From: Actinokineospora terrae
Lineage (GTDB): Bacteria > Actinomycetota > Actinomycetes > Mycobacteriales > Pseudonocardiaceae
Assembly (NCBI RefSeq): GCF_900111175.1
Contig: NZ_FOGI01000009.1
Span: forward strand, 344,654-408,653
Length of the DNA stretch: 64,000 nucleotides
Reading direction: 5' to 3'
The notes below the pieces were generated by a model. The model was given only the letters and a program-made list of their open reading frames with translations. It was not told where the DNA came from and did not search any database. This document shows, one piece after another, positions 52,808 through 60,488 of this stretch. Position numbers and translations under genes: made by a program. Positions within the stretch are counted from its first letter, which is position 1; every line of letters starts with the position of its first letter.

Positions 52808-54508
52808 CTAGGCGGTCGGGACCGGCTCGCGCTCCTCGGGGGCCTCGGCCTGCGGCGGCGCCTCGTGCTTGCGCGAGCGGATGACGACCTTGTCCGGGGC
52901 ACCCTCCAGGACGCCACCGGCCGGGTCGTCGCCGGGGAAGCGCCGGACCAGGTCGCGCTCCGGGTGGTAGATCTCGTAGAGGATCACGACGCAGATGACG
53001 ATGACCGCCAGGTCGCGCAGCACCACCGTGCCGAGGAACCACTCCTCCGGCAGGCCCTTGTTGCTCTCGCCCAGGTAGTACATCATCCGCGGCGCCCAGA
53101 CCAGGGCGTCGATGGTCATCCAGGCCAGCAGCAGCTTCCACCTGGGCAGCGCCAGCACCGCGATCGGCACCAGCCACAGGCTGTACTGCGGGCTCCACAC
53201 CTTGTTGGTCAGCAGGAACGCGGCGACCACCAGGAACGACAGTTGCGCCACCCGCGGCCGGGTCTTGGCGTGCAGCGCGACGAACGCGATGCCCGCGCAG
53301 GCCGCCACGAACAGCAGCGCGCTGACCAGGTTCAGCCAGGTCGGCGACTCGCCGAAGGGCACCTGGCCGTCGAAGCCCTCCCAGCCGGTGAACTTCATCA
53401 GCACGTTGTAGAGCGAGTCCGGGTCGGCGCCGCGCTCGGAGTTGCGCCGGAAGAACTCCCACCAGCCCTGCCGGTACTGCTCGGGGATGATCAGCCAGGC
53501 GTTGCAGATGGTCCAGGTGAACGCGGCGAGACCGGTGGCGTTCCACCAGTCCTTCATCCGCCCGGAGCGCAGGCACAGCACCAGCAGCGCGCCGAGCAGG
53601 AACGCCGGGTAGAGCTTCGCCGCGGCGCCGAGACCGATGAGGACACCGGCGACCCCCGGCTTCTTGCGCGACCACGCCAGCAGCGCGGCGGCGGCGAAGG
53701 CCGTGGCCAGGGTGTCGAAGTTGGTGAAGGCGTGCACGGCGACCAGCGGCGAGAGCGCGATGAACGCCGCGTCCCACGGTCGATGTCGAGCCGTGCGGCC
53801 GGTCGTCCAGATGGTGATCAGCCACGCCAGCGACAACCACAGCACGCTGAAGGTGAAGTAGATGACCACCGGCAGCGCCGTCGGCAGCCAGCCCTGCTTC
53901 GCGACCTCGATGTAGCCGTGCGTCAGCTTGGCGTTGACCCACTGGAACATGCCGGTGAGCACCGGGTACTCCATGTACCGCAGCTGCTGGGTCGGCTTGC
54001 CCTCGTCGTCGTACCAGGAGGTCTTGTAGGGGAACGTGTCCGGCTTGTCCAACCGCTCCGCTGTGTAGAGCGGGACGATGTCGGAGTAGCACATCGCCAC
54101 GAACGGCCGGTTCGACCGCCAGTCCAGCTCCAGCTTGTCGCCCGAGTTGTACTGCTGCACGCACGCGGCCTTGGTGAACCAGCCCAGCGCCAGCCCCACC
54201 ACCGCCAGCAGCAGCGCCACCCGCAGCGGCGTCCAGAACCAGTGCCTGCCGACCACCGCGTGCCTGCCGAGCGGGCCGCCGATGGGGCCGGACGCACCAG
54301 CGGCCATCGACTCCGACCAGGACGGGCGCACCCGCTCCTGCTCGCTCAACGACGCGGTGTCGGCGACCTGGCCGACCCCGGGGACGACCTCGACGGGGGC
54401 ATCGCCCCGGGTCGGGGAGTCGCCCGCGGCCGGGGACTCGGCCGACGGCTTGGTCCCGACCTCGACCGGTCGCTCGGCCTCGTCTGGCCGCTCTGGATCG
54501 CCTGGCAC
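52808..54508 (-). CDS. GT87-family membrane glycosyltransferase (Rv0051-like)
   Basis: 566 residues. A disordered, acidic N-terminus (1-80), then about ten membrane helices with a large extracytoplasmic loop (about 110-200) and the DUF2029/GT87 pattern: FTNFDTLATAFAAAALLAWSRKKPGVAG followed by GAAAKLYPAFLLGALLVL. It ends with a basic cytoplasmic tail. GT87 enzymes are polyprenyl-phosphate-dependent mannosyl- or arabinosyl-type transferases of the cell envelope. It lies downstream of ponA1 as in mycobacteria, but a strong terminator separates the two. Confidence 0.85.
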   Translation of the reverse strand: MPGDPERPDEAERPVEVGTKPSAESPAAGDSPTRGDAPVEVVPGVGQVADTASLSEQERVRPSWSESMAAGASGPIGGPLGRHAVVGRHWFWTPLRVALLLAVVGLALGWFTKAACVQQYNSGDKLELDWRSNRPFVAMCYSDIVPLYTAERLDKPDTFPYKTSWYDDEGKPTQQLRYMEYPVLTGMFQWVNAKLTHGYIEVAKQGWLPTALPVVIYFTFSVLWLSLAWLITIWTTGRTARHRPWDAAFIALSPLVAVHAFTNFDTLATAFAAAALLAWSRKKPGVAGVLIGLGAAAKLYPAFLLGALLVLCLRSGRMKDWWNATGLAAFTWTICNAWLIIPEQYRQGWWEFFRRNSERGADPDSLYNVLMKFTGWEGFDGQVPFGESPTWLNLVSALLFVAACAGIAFVALHAKTRPRVAQLSFLVVAAFLLTNKVWSPQYSLWLVPIAVLALPRWKLLLAWMTIDALVWAPRMMYYLGESNKGLPEEWFLGTVVLRDLAVIVICVVILYEIYHPERDLVRRFPGDDPAGGVLEGAPDKVVIRSRKHEAPPQAEAPEEREPVPTA

Positions 54509-54565
54509 GCGGCGATGCTACGGCCTGCGGTGTGCGGATGGGGTAGGGCGGCGGGGCAAAAAACA

Positions 54566-54601
54566 CCCGGGGTCGGCGGGCGGTGAGCCCCCGACCCCGG
54601 G
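54566..54601 (-). terminator. terminator after ponA1
   Basis: CCCGGGGTCGG (54566-54576) pairs with CCGACCCCGGG (54591-54601), with a further short inner stem. On the minus strand it is followed by TGTTTTTT (the A run at 54558-54563), a classical Rho-independent terminator. Confidence 0.92.
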
Positions 54602-54632
54602 ATGGTTCGGTGATCTAGCCAGTAGCGCCCGG

Positions 54633-57600
54633 CTAGTTGTTACCCGGTAGTGGTATGTCGGTCGTGGTCGGCTTCGGCTTCGTCCGGGTGGTGGTCGCCG
54701 ACGGGTTCGGGTCGTCGGTCTCCGTCGTCGTGGTGGTCACCGGCGGCTGCGGGTCCGTCGTGGTCACCGGCGGCGGCACGTTGTCGGTCGTCGTCGGCTT
54801 CGGCACGCTGGACTGGGTCGGCTTCTCCGGCTCGCCGATGGGCACGAACCGGGGGAAGTTCTCCTTCGGCGCGTCGGCGAGGTAGGCGTTCATGAACTTC
54901 TGCCACGCCTTGCCCGGCAACCCGGAGCCGTAGACCGTCTTGCCGTCCGCCGCCTTGAGCGGGGCACCGTTCTCGGCGCTCAGCGCGGCGGCCGCCGACA
55001 CCTGCGGGGTGTAGCCGACCATCCACGCCTTGGCGTTGTCGGCGGTCTCCACGCCCTGCGGGTTGGTGTACTGGTGCGTGCCGGTCTTGCCTGCGCACGG
55101 CCGGTCCTTGGCGCACTCGATCTTCGAGGACTTCGGGATCGGCAGCAGCGACTCGGTGACGTTGCGGGCGATCTTGGAGTTGGTGTCCGGGTTGTTCGGG
55201 TCGAACGCCAGCGCCTCGGCGTAGGACGGCTCGGCCGAGGCCTCCCAGGCCGCGCCGCCGTCCGGGTACTCGACCTTGGCCACCAGGTGCGATGGCCTGC
55301 GCACCCCGCCGGAGGCGAAGGTGGCGTACGCGGTGGCCATCTCCCTGGCGCTGACCAGGGTCTGGCCACCGCCGATGGCGATGTTGAGGTCGAGCGCCTT
55401 GGACAGGTCCGAGGTGATGCCCGCTTCCTTGGCCGCCTCGGCGACCCCGGCGGGCTTCACGTCGTGGTAGACCATGTCGCTGAACACGACGTTCAGCGAC
55501 TCCTTCATGGCCGTGGCGACCGTGCACTCCCCGCAGCTGGGCTTGCTCGCGTTCTTGACGACCTTCGACCCGCCGAAGCTCTTGGGCGTGCTGTCGTACA
55601 TCTCCTGCAGGCCCTTGCCCAGCTTGAGCAGTCCGACCAGGTCGAACGGCTTGAACGACGACCCGGGTTCCTGCTTGATGTTGGCCCAGTTCGTGCCGTT
55701 GGGATCGCTGCCCGGGTAGTAGGCGATGATCCCGCCGGTCTTCGGGTCGACCGCGACCATCCCCATGTGCATGTTCGCGGGCTGGCCCTGCATCACCTGG
55801 GCGACCGAGTCCTCCATGACCTGCTGCGCGCGCGGGTCGATGGTCGTGGTGATCTTGTAGCCGTTCTGCTTGAGCCTGGCGTCGTCGAAGCCGAGGTCCT
55901 CGAGCTCCTCCAGCACGAGGAACGGGATCTTCGCCCGCGGCCCGGTCAGCGAGGCGGTCTTGCCCGCCTGCGCCTCGAGCGGGGTCGGGAACGCCGCCGA
56001 GGACCGCTCCTGGTCGGACATCCACCCGTTGACGACCATCCGGCCGGACACGTACTCGTACCGCTTCTTCTGGTACTCGGGCAGCTTCGACTTCGCGGGC
56101 GTCTGGATCATGCCCGCCAGCAGCGCCGCCTGCGGCCGGGTGACCTGCTTGAGGTCGTCGATGCCGTAGTACGCCTTCGCCGCGGCCGCGATGCCGTAGG
56201 CGCCACGACCGAAGTACACCGTGTTGAGGTACGCGGTGATGATGTACTTCTTGTCGTAGGTCTTGTTCATCTTGTAGGCCTTCACGACCTCGACCCACTT
56301 GCGGCTGAGCGTGGGGTCGTCGTCGCCACTGGCCTGCTTGATGTACTGCTGGCTGATCGTCGACCCACCACCGCCACCACCGGTGGCGTTGCTCCACACC
56401 GCGCGCATGATGCCGCCGATGTCGAAGCCGGAGTTGGTCTCGAAGGTGTCGTCCTCGGCCGCGTAGACCGCGTGCTTGATGTCGTCCGGGATGTCCTCCG
56501 GCTTGAGCATCACCCGGTTCGCGCCGGACCCGGCGACCTTCGACATCTCCTCGCCGTTGTTGTAGAGCAGCGTGACGACCTTGGCCTGGTTGCGGGCCAC
56601 GTCCTCGGGGTTGTCCACGTCGACGAGCTGGTAGGTGATGAAGAAGGCCAGCACCGGGCCGATGAACATCAGCGCGGCGGCCACGTAGATGGTGCGCCGG
56701 ACCCGCCGCCAGATCTTCTTCTTGCGCATGGCGCGCAGTTCCTCTTCGGTCGGGCCCTTGTCCTCGTCGTCGAAGTCGTCGTCGCCGTAGCCCTCTTCGA
56801 GCTCGGGCTCGCGGTGGGTCAGCAGCTCCGGCTCGGACCGCGCCTGGCCGGGCGTCTTGGTCATGAAGACCGTCGGCGCCTCGCCGGGGTCGGGGCGGGC
56901 GCCGTGGCCGAGGGCGACGGTGCGGTCCGCGTCGCGGTTCGGTGCGGCGATGGCCATGGTCGGGTCAGCGGGTCCGGGGCCACCGGGGCCCGGCCTGCGC
57001 GGGCCACCAGGTCCACCTGGGCCACCAGGACCGCCGGGTCCACCAGGACCGCCTGGGCCGCCTGGGCCGCCGACGATCGCGGTCGCGCCGGGACCACCCG
57101 GGCCGACGGGACCACGCGGGCCGGGTCCACCGGGACCTGGGCGCCCGGGACCGCCGGGACCACCCGGGCGACCTGGTCCACCGGGACCGCCACCGGGACC
57201 ACCGGGGCCGCCCTGCGAACCGGGACCACCGTTGGGACCAGGACCACCGGGGCCACCCTGCGGCCCGGGACCGCCGTTGGGTCCGGGAGCGCCGTTAGGG
57301 CCAGGGCCACCGTTGAGACCGGGACCGCCGTTCGGACCGGGAGCGCCGTTGGGACCAGGGCCACCACTGGGGCCAGGGCCGCCGTTGGGGCCAGGGCCAC
57401 CACTGGGGCCAGGGCCGCCGTTGGGGCCAGGGCCGCCGCTGGGGCCAGGGCCGCCGTTGGGGCCAGGGCCGCCGTTGGGGCCGGGACCACCAGGACCGCG
57501 GCCACCGATCGGTGCGCCGGGACCACCCCGGCCGGGAGCGGGCGGGCCCGCGGGGCCGCGGCCACCGGGCGGACCGGCCACCTCGTCACCCTGGCGCTGC

Positions 57601-57770
57601 GCACGGCTGTCGTCGCCGTCGCCGTCCTCTTCCCACAGCGGGCTCCAGAAGCCCGTGCGCTCCTCCGGCTGGGCGGGCTGCCCCCCGGGCTTGGCACGGC
57701 CCGCGTCCGGCTCGTCGCCGGTTGGCCACTCCGGTTCCGGCCGTCGTCGATGGTCACTGTGGTCGTTCAC
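54633..57770 (-). CDS. ponA1: bifunctional penicillin-binding protein PonA1
   Basis: 1045 residues, longer than typical class A PBPs because of a 300-residue cytoplasmic N-terminus rich in Gly-Pro repeats (about 66-255). One membrane helix (about 358-380). Transglycosylase domain (about 390-570) with the catalytic Glu near 438 in AEDDTFE and GGSTISQQYIKQ. Transpeptidase domain with SxxK (SSFK near 706), SLN and KTGT (near 895). A Pro/Thr-rich tail (about 990-1045) ends the protein. It polymerises and cross-links peptidoglycan. Start ATG 57770. Gene order with DUF5318, PadR and ino1 matches the Rv0046c-Rv0051 region. Confidence 0.95.
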   Translation of the reverse strand: MNDHSDHRRRPEPEWPTGDEPDAGRAKPGGQPAQPEERTGFWSPLWEEDGDGDDSRAQRQGDEVAGPPGGRGPAGPPAPGRGGPGAPIGGRGPGGPGPNGGPGPNGGPGPSGGPGPNGGPGPSGGPGPNGGPGPSGGPGPNGAPGPNGGPGLNGGPGPNGAPGPNGGPGPQGGPGGPGPNGGPGSQGGPGGPGGGPGGPGRPGGPGGPGRPGPGGPGPRGPVGPGGPGATAIVGGPGGPGGPGGPGGPGGPGGPGGPRRPGPGGPGPADPTMAIAAPNRDADRTVALGHGARPDPGEAPTVFMTKTPGQARSEPELLTHREPELEEGYGDDDFDDEDKGPTEEELRAMRKKKIWRRVRRTIYVAAALMFIGPVLAFFITYQLVDVDNPEDVARNQAKVVTLLYNNGEEMSKVAGSGANRVMLKPEDIPDDIKHAVYAAEDDTFETNSGFDIGGIMRAVWSNATGGGGGGSTISQQYIKQASGDDDPTLSRKWVEVVKAYKMNKTYDKKYIITAYLNTVYFGRGAYGIAAAAKAYYGIDDLKQVTRPQAALLAGMIQTPAKSKLPEYQKKRYEYVSGRMVVNGWMSDQERSSAAFPTPLEAQAGKTASLTGPRAKIPFLVLEELEDLGFDDARLKQNGYKITTTIDPRAQQVMEDSVAQVMQGQPANMHMGMVAVDPKTGGIIAYYPGSDPNGTNWANIKQEPGSSFKPFDLVGLLKLGKGLQEMYDSTPKSFGGSKVVKNASKPSCGECTVATAMKESLNVVFSDMVYHDVKPAGVAEAAKEAGITSDLSKALDLNIAIGGGQTLVSAREMATAYATFASGGVRRPSHLVAKVEYPDGGAAWEASAEPSYAEALAFDPNNPDTNSKIARNVTESLLPIPKSSKIECAKDRPCAGKTGTHQYTNPQGVETADNAKAWMVGYTPQVSAAAALSAENGAPLKAADGKTVYGSGLPGKAWQKFMNAYLADAPKENFPRFVPIGEPEKPTQSSVPKPTTTDNVPPPVTTTDPQPPVTTTTTETDDPNPSATTTRTKPKPTTTDIPLPGNN
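57235..57490 (-). repeat. 18-bp tandem repeat inside ponA1 (GPNGGP repeats)
   Basis: About 14 units of 18 bases encode the hexapeptide PGPNGG or PGPSGG (residues about 94-180). The units are nearly identical at the DNA level around 57350-57490, so the copy number may vary between strains. Such collagen-like stretches are probably disordered in bacteria. Confidence 0.8.
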
Positions 57771-57871
57771 GAAAAAGCCTCCCAGACCGGCGCCCAGCGT
57801 CGGGACGTCGTTCGGTGGTCACGCGCGGCAGTGCGATGTGCTCGCGAGGGAACCCGGTCACGCAAAGCGCA

Positions 57872-58267
57872 TCACTCGGCTGCCGTCCTCCTGCGGGTGG
57901 GGACTCCCCCGGTCCCCAAGACGTACGACTGCACCAGGTGGTTCCACGAACATGTCCGGCAGACCTCGACGGTGTAGACCGTGAACTCCTCGAACACCCC
58001 CGCCATCCTGACCAACTCCTCCGGCGCGCGCGCCGAACCGGAGGCGTGCTTGAGCTCGTCGCCGTAGACCCAGTTGACGGTGGTCAGGTGTTCCTTGCGG
58101 CAGACCGGGCAGGTCACGTCGGTGGGTTGTCCGTGGAACTTCGCGGCACGCAGCAGGTACGGGTTCGCGTCGCACACCTCGTTGGTGCCGACACGACCCG
58201 AGTAGACCTCCGCGAGCAGCGATCTCCGCTGCAACGCGTAGTCGACCACCTGCCGCTGCGTTCGCAC
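57872..58267 (-). CDS. DUF5318 family protein (Rv0049-like)
   Basis: 131 residues. Contains two CxxC pairs (TCPVCRKEHL and EVCRTCSWNHL), suggesting a zinc-bound fold, and an N-terminus RRSLLAEVYSGRVGTNEVCDANPYL. This is the DUF5318 family, whose gene precedes ponA1 in mycobacteria (Rv0049-Rv0050). It lies 101 bp upstream of ponA1 on the same strand. Function unknown; a link to wall synthesis is inferred from the conserved order. Confidence 0.8.
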   Translation of the reverse strand: MRTQRQVVDYALQRRSLLAEVYSGRVGTNEVCDANPYLLRAAKFHGQPTDVTCPVCRKEHLTTVNWVYGDELKHASGSARAPEELVRMAGVFEEFTVYTVEVCRTCSWNHLVQSYVLGTGGVPTRRRTAAE

Positions 58268-58459
58268 GCCGACAGCCTACGCGGCCGCGTTATCACGCCG
58301 GTGAGCCGATTGGCGGCGCCGACATGCTCCGCCAGCCGGATTCGTGACCTCTGCTGGCCCTGACCTGGCCGGGACGGGGTGGCGGGCGGTCAAACGCGAA
58401 ACGGCGTGGTTCCTACGTGGTGATTGACACAGGCAGGCGAGTTGGCGAGGCTCGCGATG

Positions 58460-58476
58460 TATCGGCACGATATAAG
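58460..58476. promoter_or_regulatory. inverted repeat overlapping a -10-like hexamer upstream of padR
   Basis: TATCG-GCA-CGATA (58460-58472) overlaps TATAAG (58471-58476), a good -10 match, in the divergent region between DUF5318 and padR. Autoregulatory binding of PadR at this spot would block its own promoter. The -35 is not clear: a TTGACA at 58424-58429 is too far away for this -10. Confidence 0.45.
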
Positions 58477-58565
58477 TGTCCAGTAGGTCAACCCACGCCA
58501 AGCGGTGCGCCGGGTGGGGCTGGACCAGTGCGGTGGCGGCAAGACGAGGCTCGAAGGGGGTGCCC

Positions 58566-59108
58566 GTGCTCGAGTTCGCGATCCTCGGGTTGCTCCACGA
58601 GGCCCCGATGCACGGCTACGAGCTGCGCAAGCGCTTGCACGACCTGCTCGGGACGTTGCGCACCTTCTCCTACGGCTCGCTCTACCCGACGCTGCGGCGG
58701 CTGCTGCGGTCCGGGTGGATCGCCGAAGAGGCGCCGGAGGGCGACCGGTCGTGGGGCAGGCGCGGCAAGCGCGTCTACAAGCTCACCGCCGAGGGCAAGG
58801 AGCACTTCGCCGAGCTGCTCGTCGACGCGGGCCCGCAGACCTGGGACGACGAGGCCTTCGGTGTGCACATGGCGTTCTTCTCCCGCACGCCTGCCGAGGT
58901 GCGCATGCGCATCCTCGAGGGCAGGCGGCGCAGGGTCGAGGAGCGCAGGGAGGGCCTCCGCTCGTCCATGGCGCGCGCGGGCGAGCAGATCGACCGCTAC
59001 ACCCGGGAGCTGCACCGGCTGGGCCTCGAGACCAGCGAGCGCGAGGTGCGCTGGCTCAACGAGCTGATCGCCCACGAGCAGAGCGAGCAGCGCGACCCAT
59101 CGGACTGA
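58566..59108 (+). CDS. PadR-family transcriptional regulator (Rv0047c-like)
   Basis: 180 residues from GTG 58566, giving the typical PadR start MLEFAILGLLHEAPMHGYELRKRL; GTG 58560 is two codons earlier and cannot be excluded. Winged helix in the first 85 residues (FSYGSLYPTLRRLLRSGWI, KRVYKLTAEGKEHF), long C-terminal coiled-coil (about 110-175) for dimerisation. In mycobacteria the equivalent gene neighbours ino1. It is 85 bp upstream of ino1 in the same direction and may regulate it. Confidence 0.9.
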   Translation: MLEFAILGLLHEAPMHGYELRKRLHDLLGTLRTFSYGSLYPTLRRLLRSGWIAEEAPEGDRSWGRRGKRVYKLTAEGKEHFAELLVDAGPQTWDDEAFGVHMAFFSRTPAEVRMRILEGRRRRVEERREGLRSSMARAGEQIDRYTRELHRLGLETSEREVRWLNELIAHEQSEQRDPSD

Positions 59109-59193
59109 CCGACAGGCAGGCCCGCCGTCAGCGGGTGCCTGTGACGAACGGACCGCGCCAGGCGCGCGGCGGGAAACGAGAAGGAGAACCGGC

Positions 59194-60285
59194 ATGGGCG
59201 AGAACCGCCAGAGCGTGCGGGTGGCCATCGTCGGCGTCGGCAACTGCGCGGCGTCGCTTGTGCAGGGCGTGCACTACTACCGCGACGCCGACCCGACGAC
59301 GCGGGTGCCGGGGCTGATGCACGTCCAGTTCGGCGACTACCACGTGCGCGACATCGAGTTCGTCGCCGCGTTCGACGTCGACGCCAAGAAGGTCGGCCGC
59401 GACCTGTCCGAGGCGATCGTGGCCAGCGAGAACAACACGATCAAGATCTGCGACGTCCCGCCGCTGGGGGTCACCGTCGGGCGCGGGCACACCCTCGACG
59501 GGCTCGGCGAGTTCTACCGGGAGATCATCACCGAGTCCGACGAGCAGCCGGTCGACGTGGTCGCCGCGCTGCGCGAGGCCGAGGTCGACGTGCTCGTGTC
59601 GTACCTGCCGGTCGGCTCGGAGGACGCGGACCGCTTCTACGCCCAGTGCGCCATCGACGCGGGCGTCGCCTTCGTCAACGCGCTGCCGGTGTTCATCGCC
59701 TCCGACCCGGAGTGGGCGGCCAAGTTCACCGAGGCAGGCGTGCCGATCGTCGGCGACGACATCAAGTCGCAGGTCGGCGCCACCATCACGCACCGGGTGA
59801 TGGCGAAGCTGTTCGAGGACCGCGGTGTGGAGCTGCAGCGGACCTACCAGCTCAACTTCGGCGGCAACATGGACTTCATGAACATGCTGGAGCGCAAGCG
59901 GCTCCAGTCCAAGAAGATCTCCAAGACGCAGTCGGTGACCTCGCAGATCCCGCACGAGATGGCCAAGGCCGACGTGCACATCGGCCCGTCGGACCACGTG
60001 CCGTGGCTCGACGACCGCAAGTGGGCCTACGTCCGCCTGGAGGGCCGCTCCTTCGGCGACACCCCGCTGAACCTGGAGTACAAGCTGGAGGTCTGGGACT
60101 CGCCCAACTCCGCAGGCGTGATCATCGACGCGGTGCGCGCGGCGAAGATCGCCCTGGACCGGGGCATCGGCGGGCCGATCCTCTCGGCGTCCTCGTACTT
60201 CATGAAGTCCCCGCCCGAGCAGTACTCCGACGACGACGCCTACGAGGCCGTCGAGGCCTTCATCCGCGGCGACGTCGAGCGGTAG
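59194..60285 (+). CDS. ino1: inositol-3-phosphate synthase
   Basis: 363 residues from ATG 59194 with AGAAGGAG. NAD-binding motif VGVGNCAASLV at the N-terminus; conserved core GDDIKSQVGATITHR, LNFGGNMDFMNM and SKKISKTQSVTSQ, as in Rv0046c. It converts glucose-6-phosphate to myo-inositol-1-phosphate, the precursor of phosphatidylinositol, mannosides and mycothiol in actinobacteria. Followed by a strong terminator. Confidence 0.96.
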   Translation: MGENRQSVRVAIVGVGNCAASLVQGVHYYRDADPTTRVPGLMHVQFGDYHVRDIEFVAAFDVDAKKVGRDLSEAIVASENNTIKICDVPPLGVTVGRGHTLDGLGEFYREIITESDEQPVDVVAALREAEVDVLVSYLPVGSEDADRFYAQCAIDAGVAFVNALPVFIASDPEWAAKFTEAGVPIVGDDIKSQVGATITHRVMAKLFEDRGVELQRTYQLNFGGNMDFMNMLERKRLQSKKISKTQSVTSQIPHEMAKADVHIGPSDHVPWLDDRKWAYVRLEGRSFGDTPLNLEYKLEVWDSPNSAGVIIDAVRAAKIALDRGIGGPILSASSYFMKSPPEQYSDDDAYEAVEAFIRGDVER

Positions 60286-60294
60286 ATCAGACCA

Positions 60295-60338
60295 GCGAAC
60301 AGGGCCATCACCCACACCCGGGTGGTGGCCCTGTTCGC
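60295..60338 (+). terminator. terminator after ino1
   Basis: A 19-bp stem with one G-T pair (60295-60313 with 60320-60338, GCGAACAGGGCCA arm) and a six-base loop, nine bases past the stop. Confidence 0.88.
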
Positions 60339-60488
60339 GTCTGGGCGTCACGATTCGGTCGCACGGCGCGACGACCAGGGCGGACCTGGACGAGTTCGCT
60401 CGCCGTTCACGTGGATGACTGCTTCACCTGGTTTCGGGCTCCTAGGTTCACGCCGTTCCCACTGACTGTCCGCACCCACGGAGGCTCC

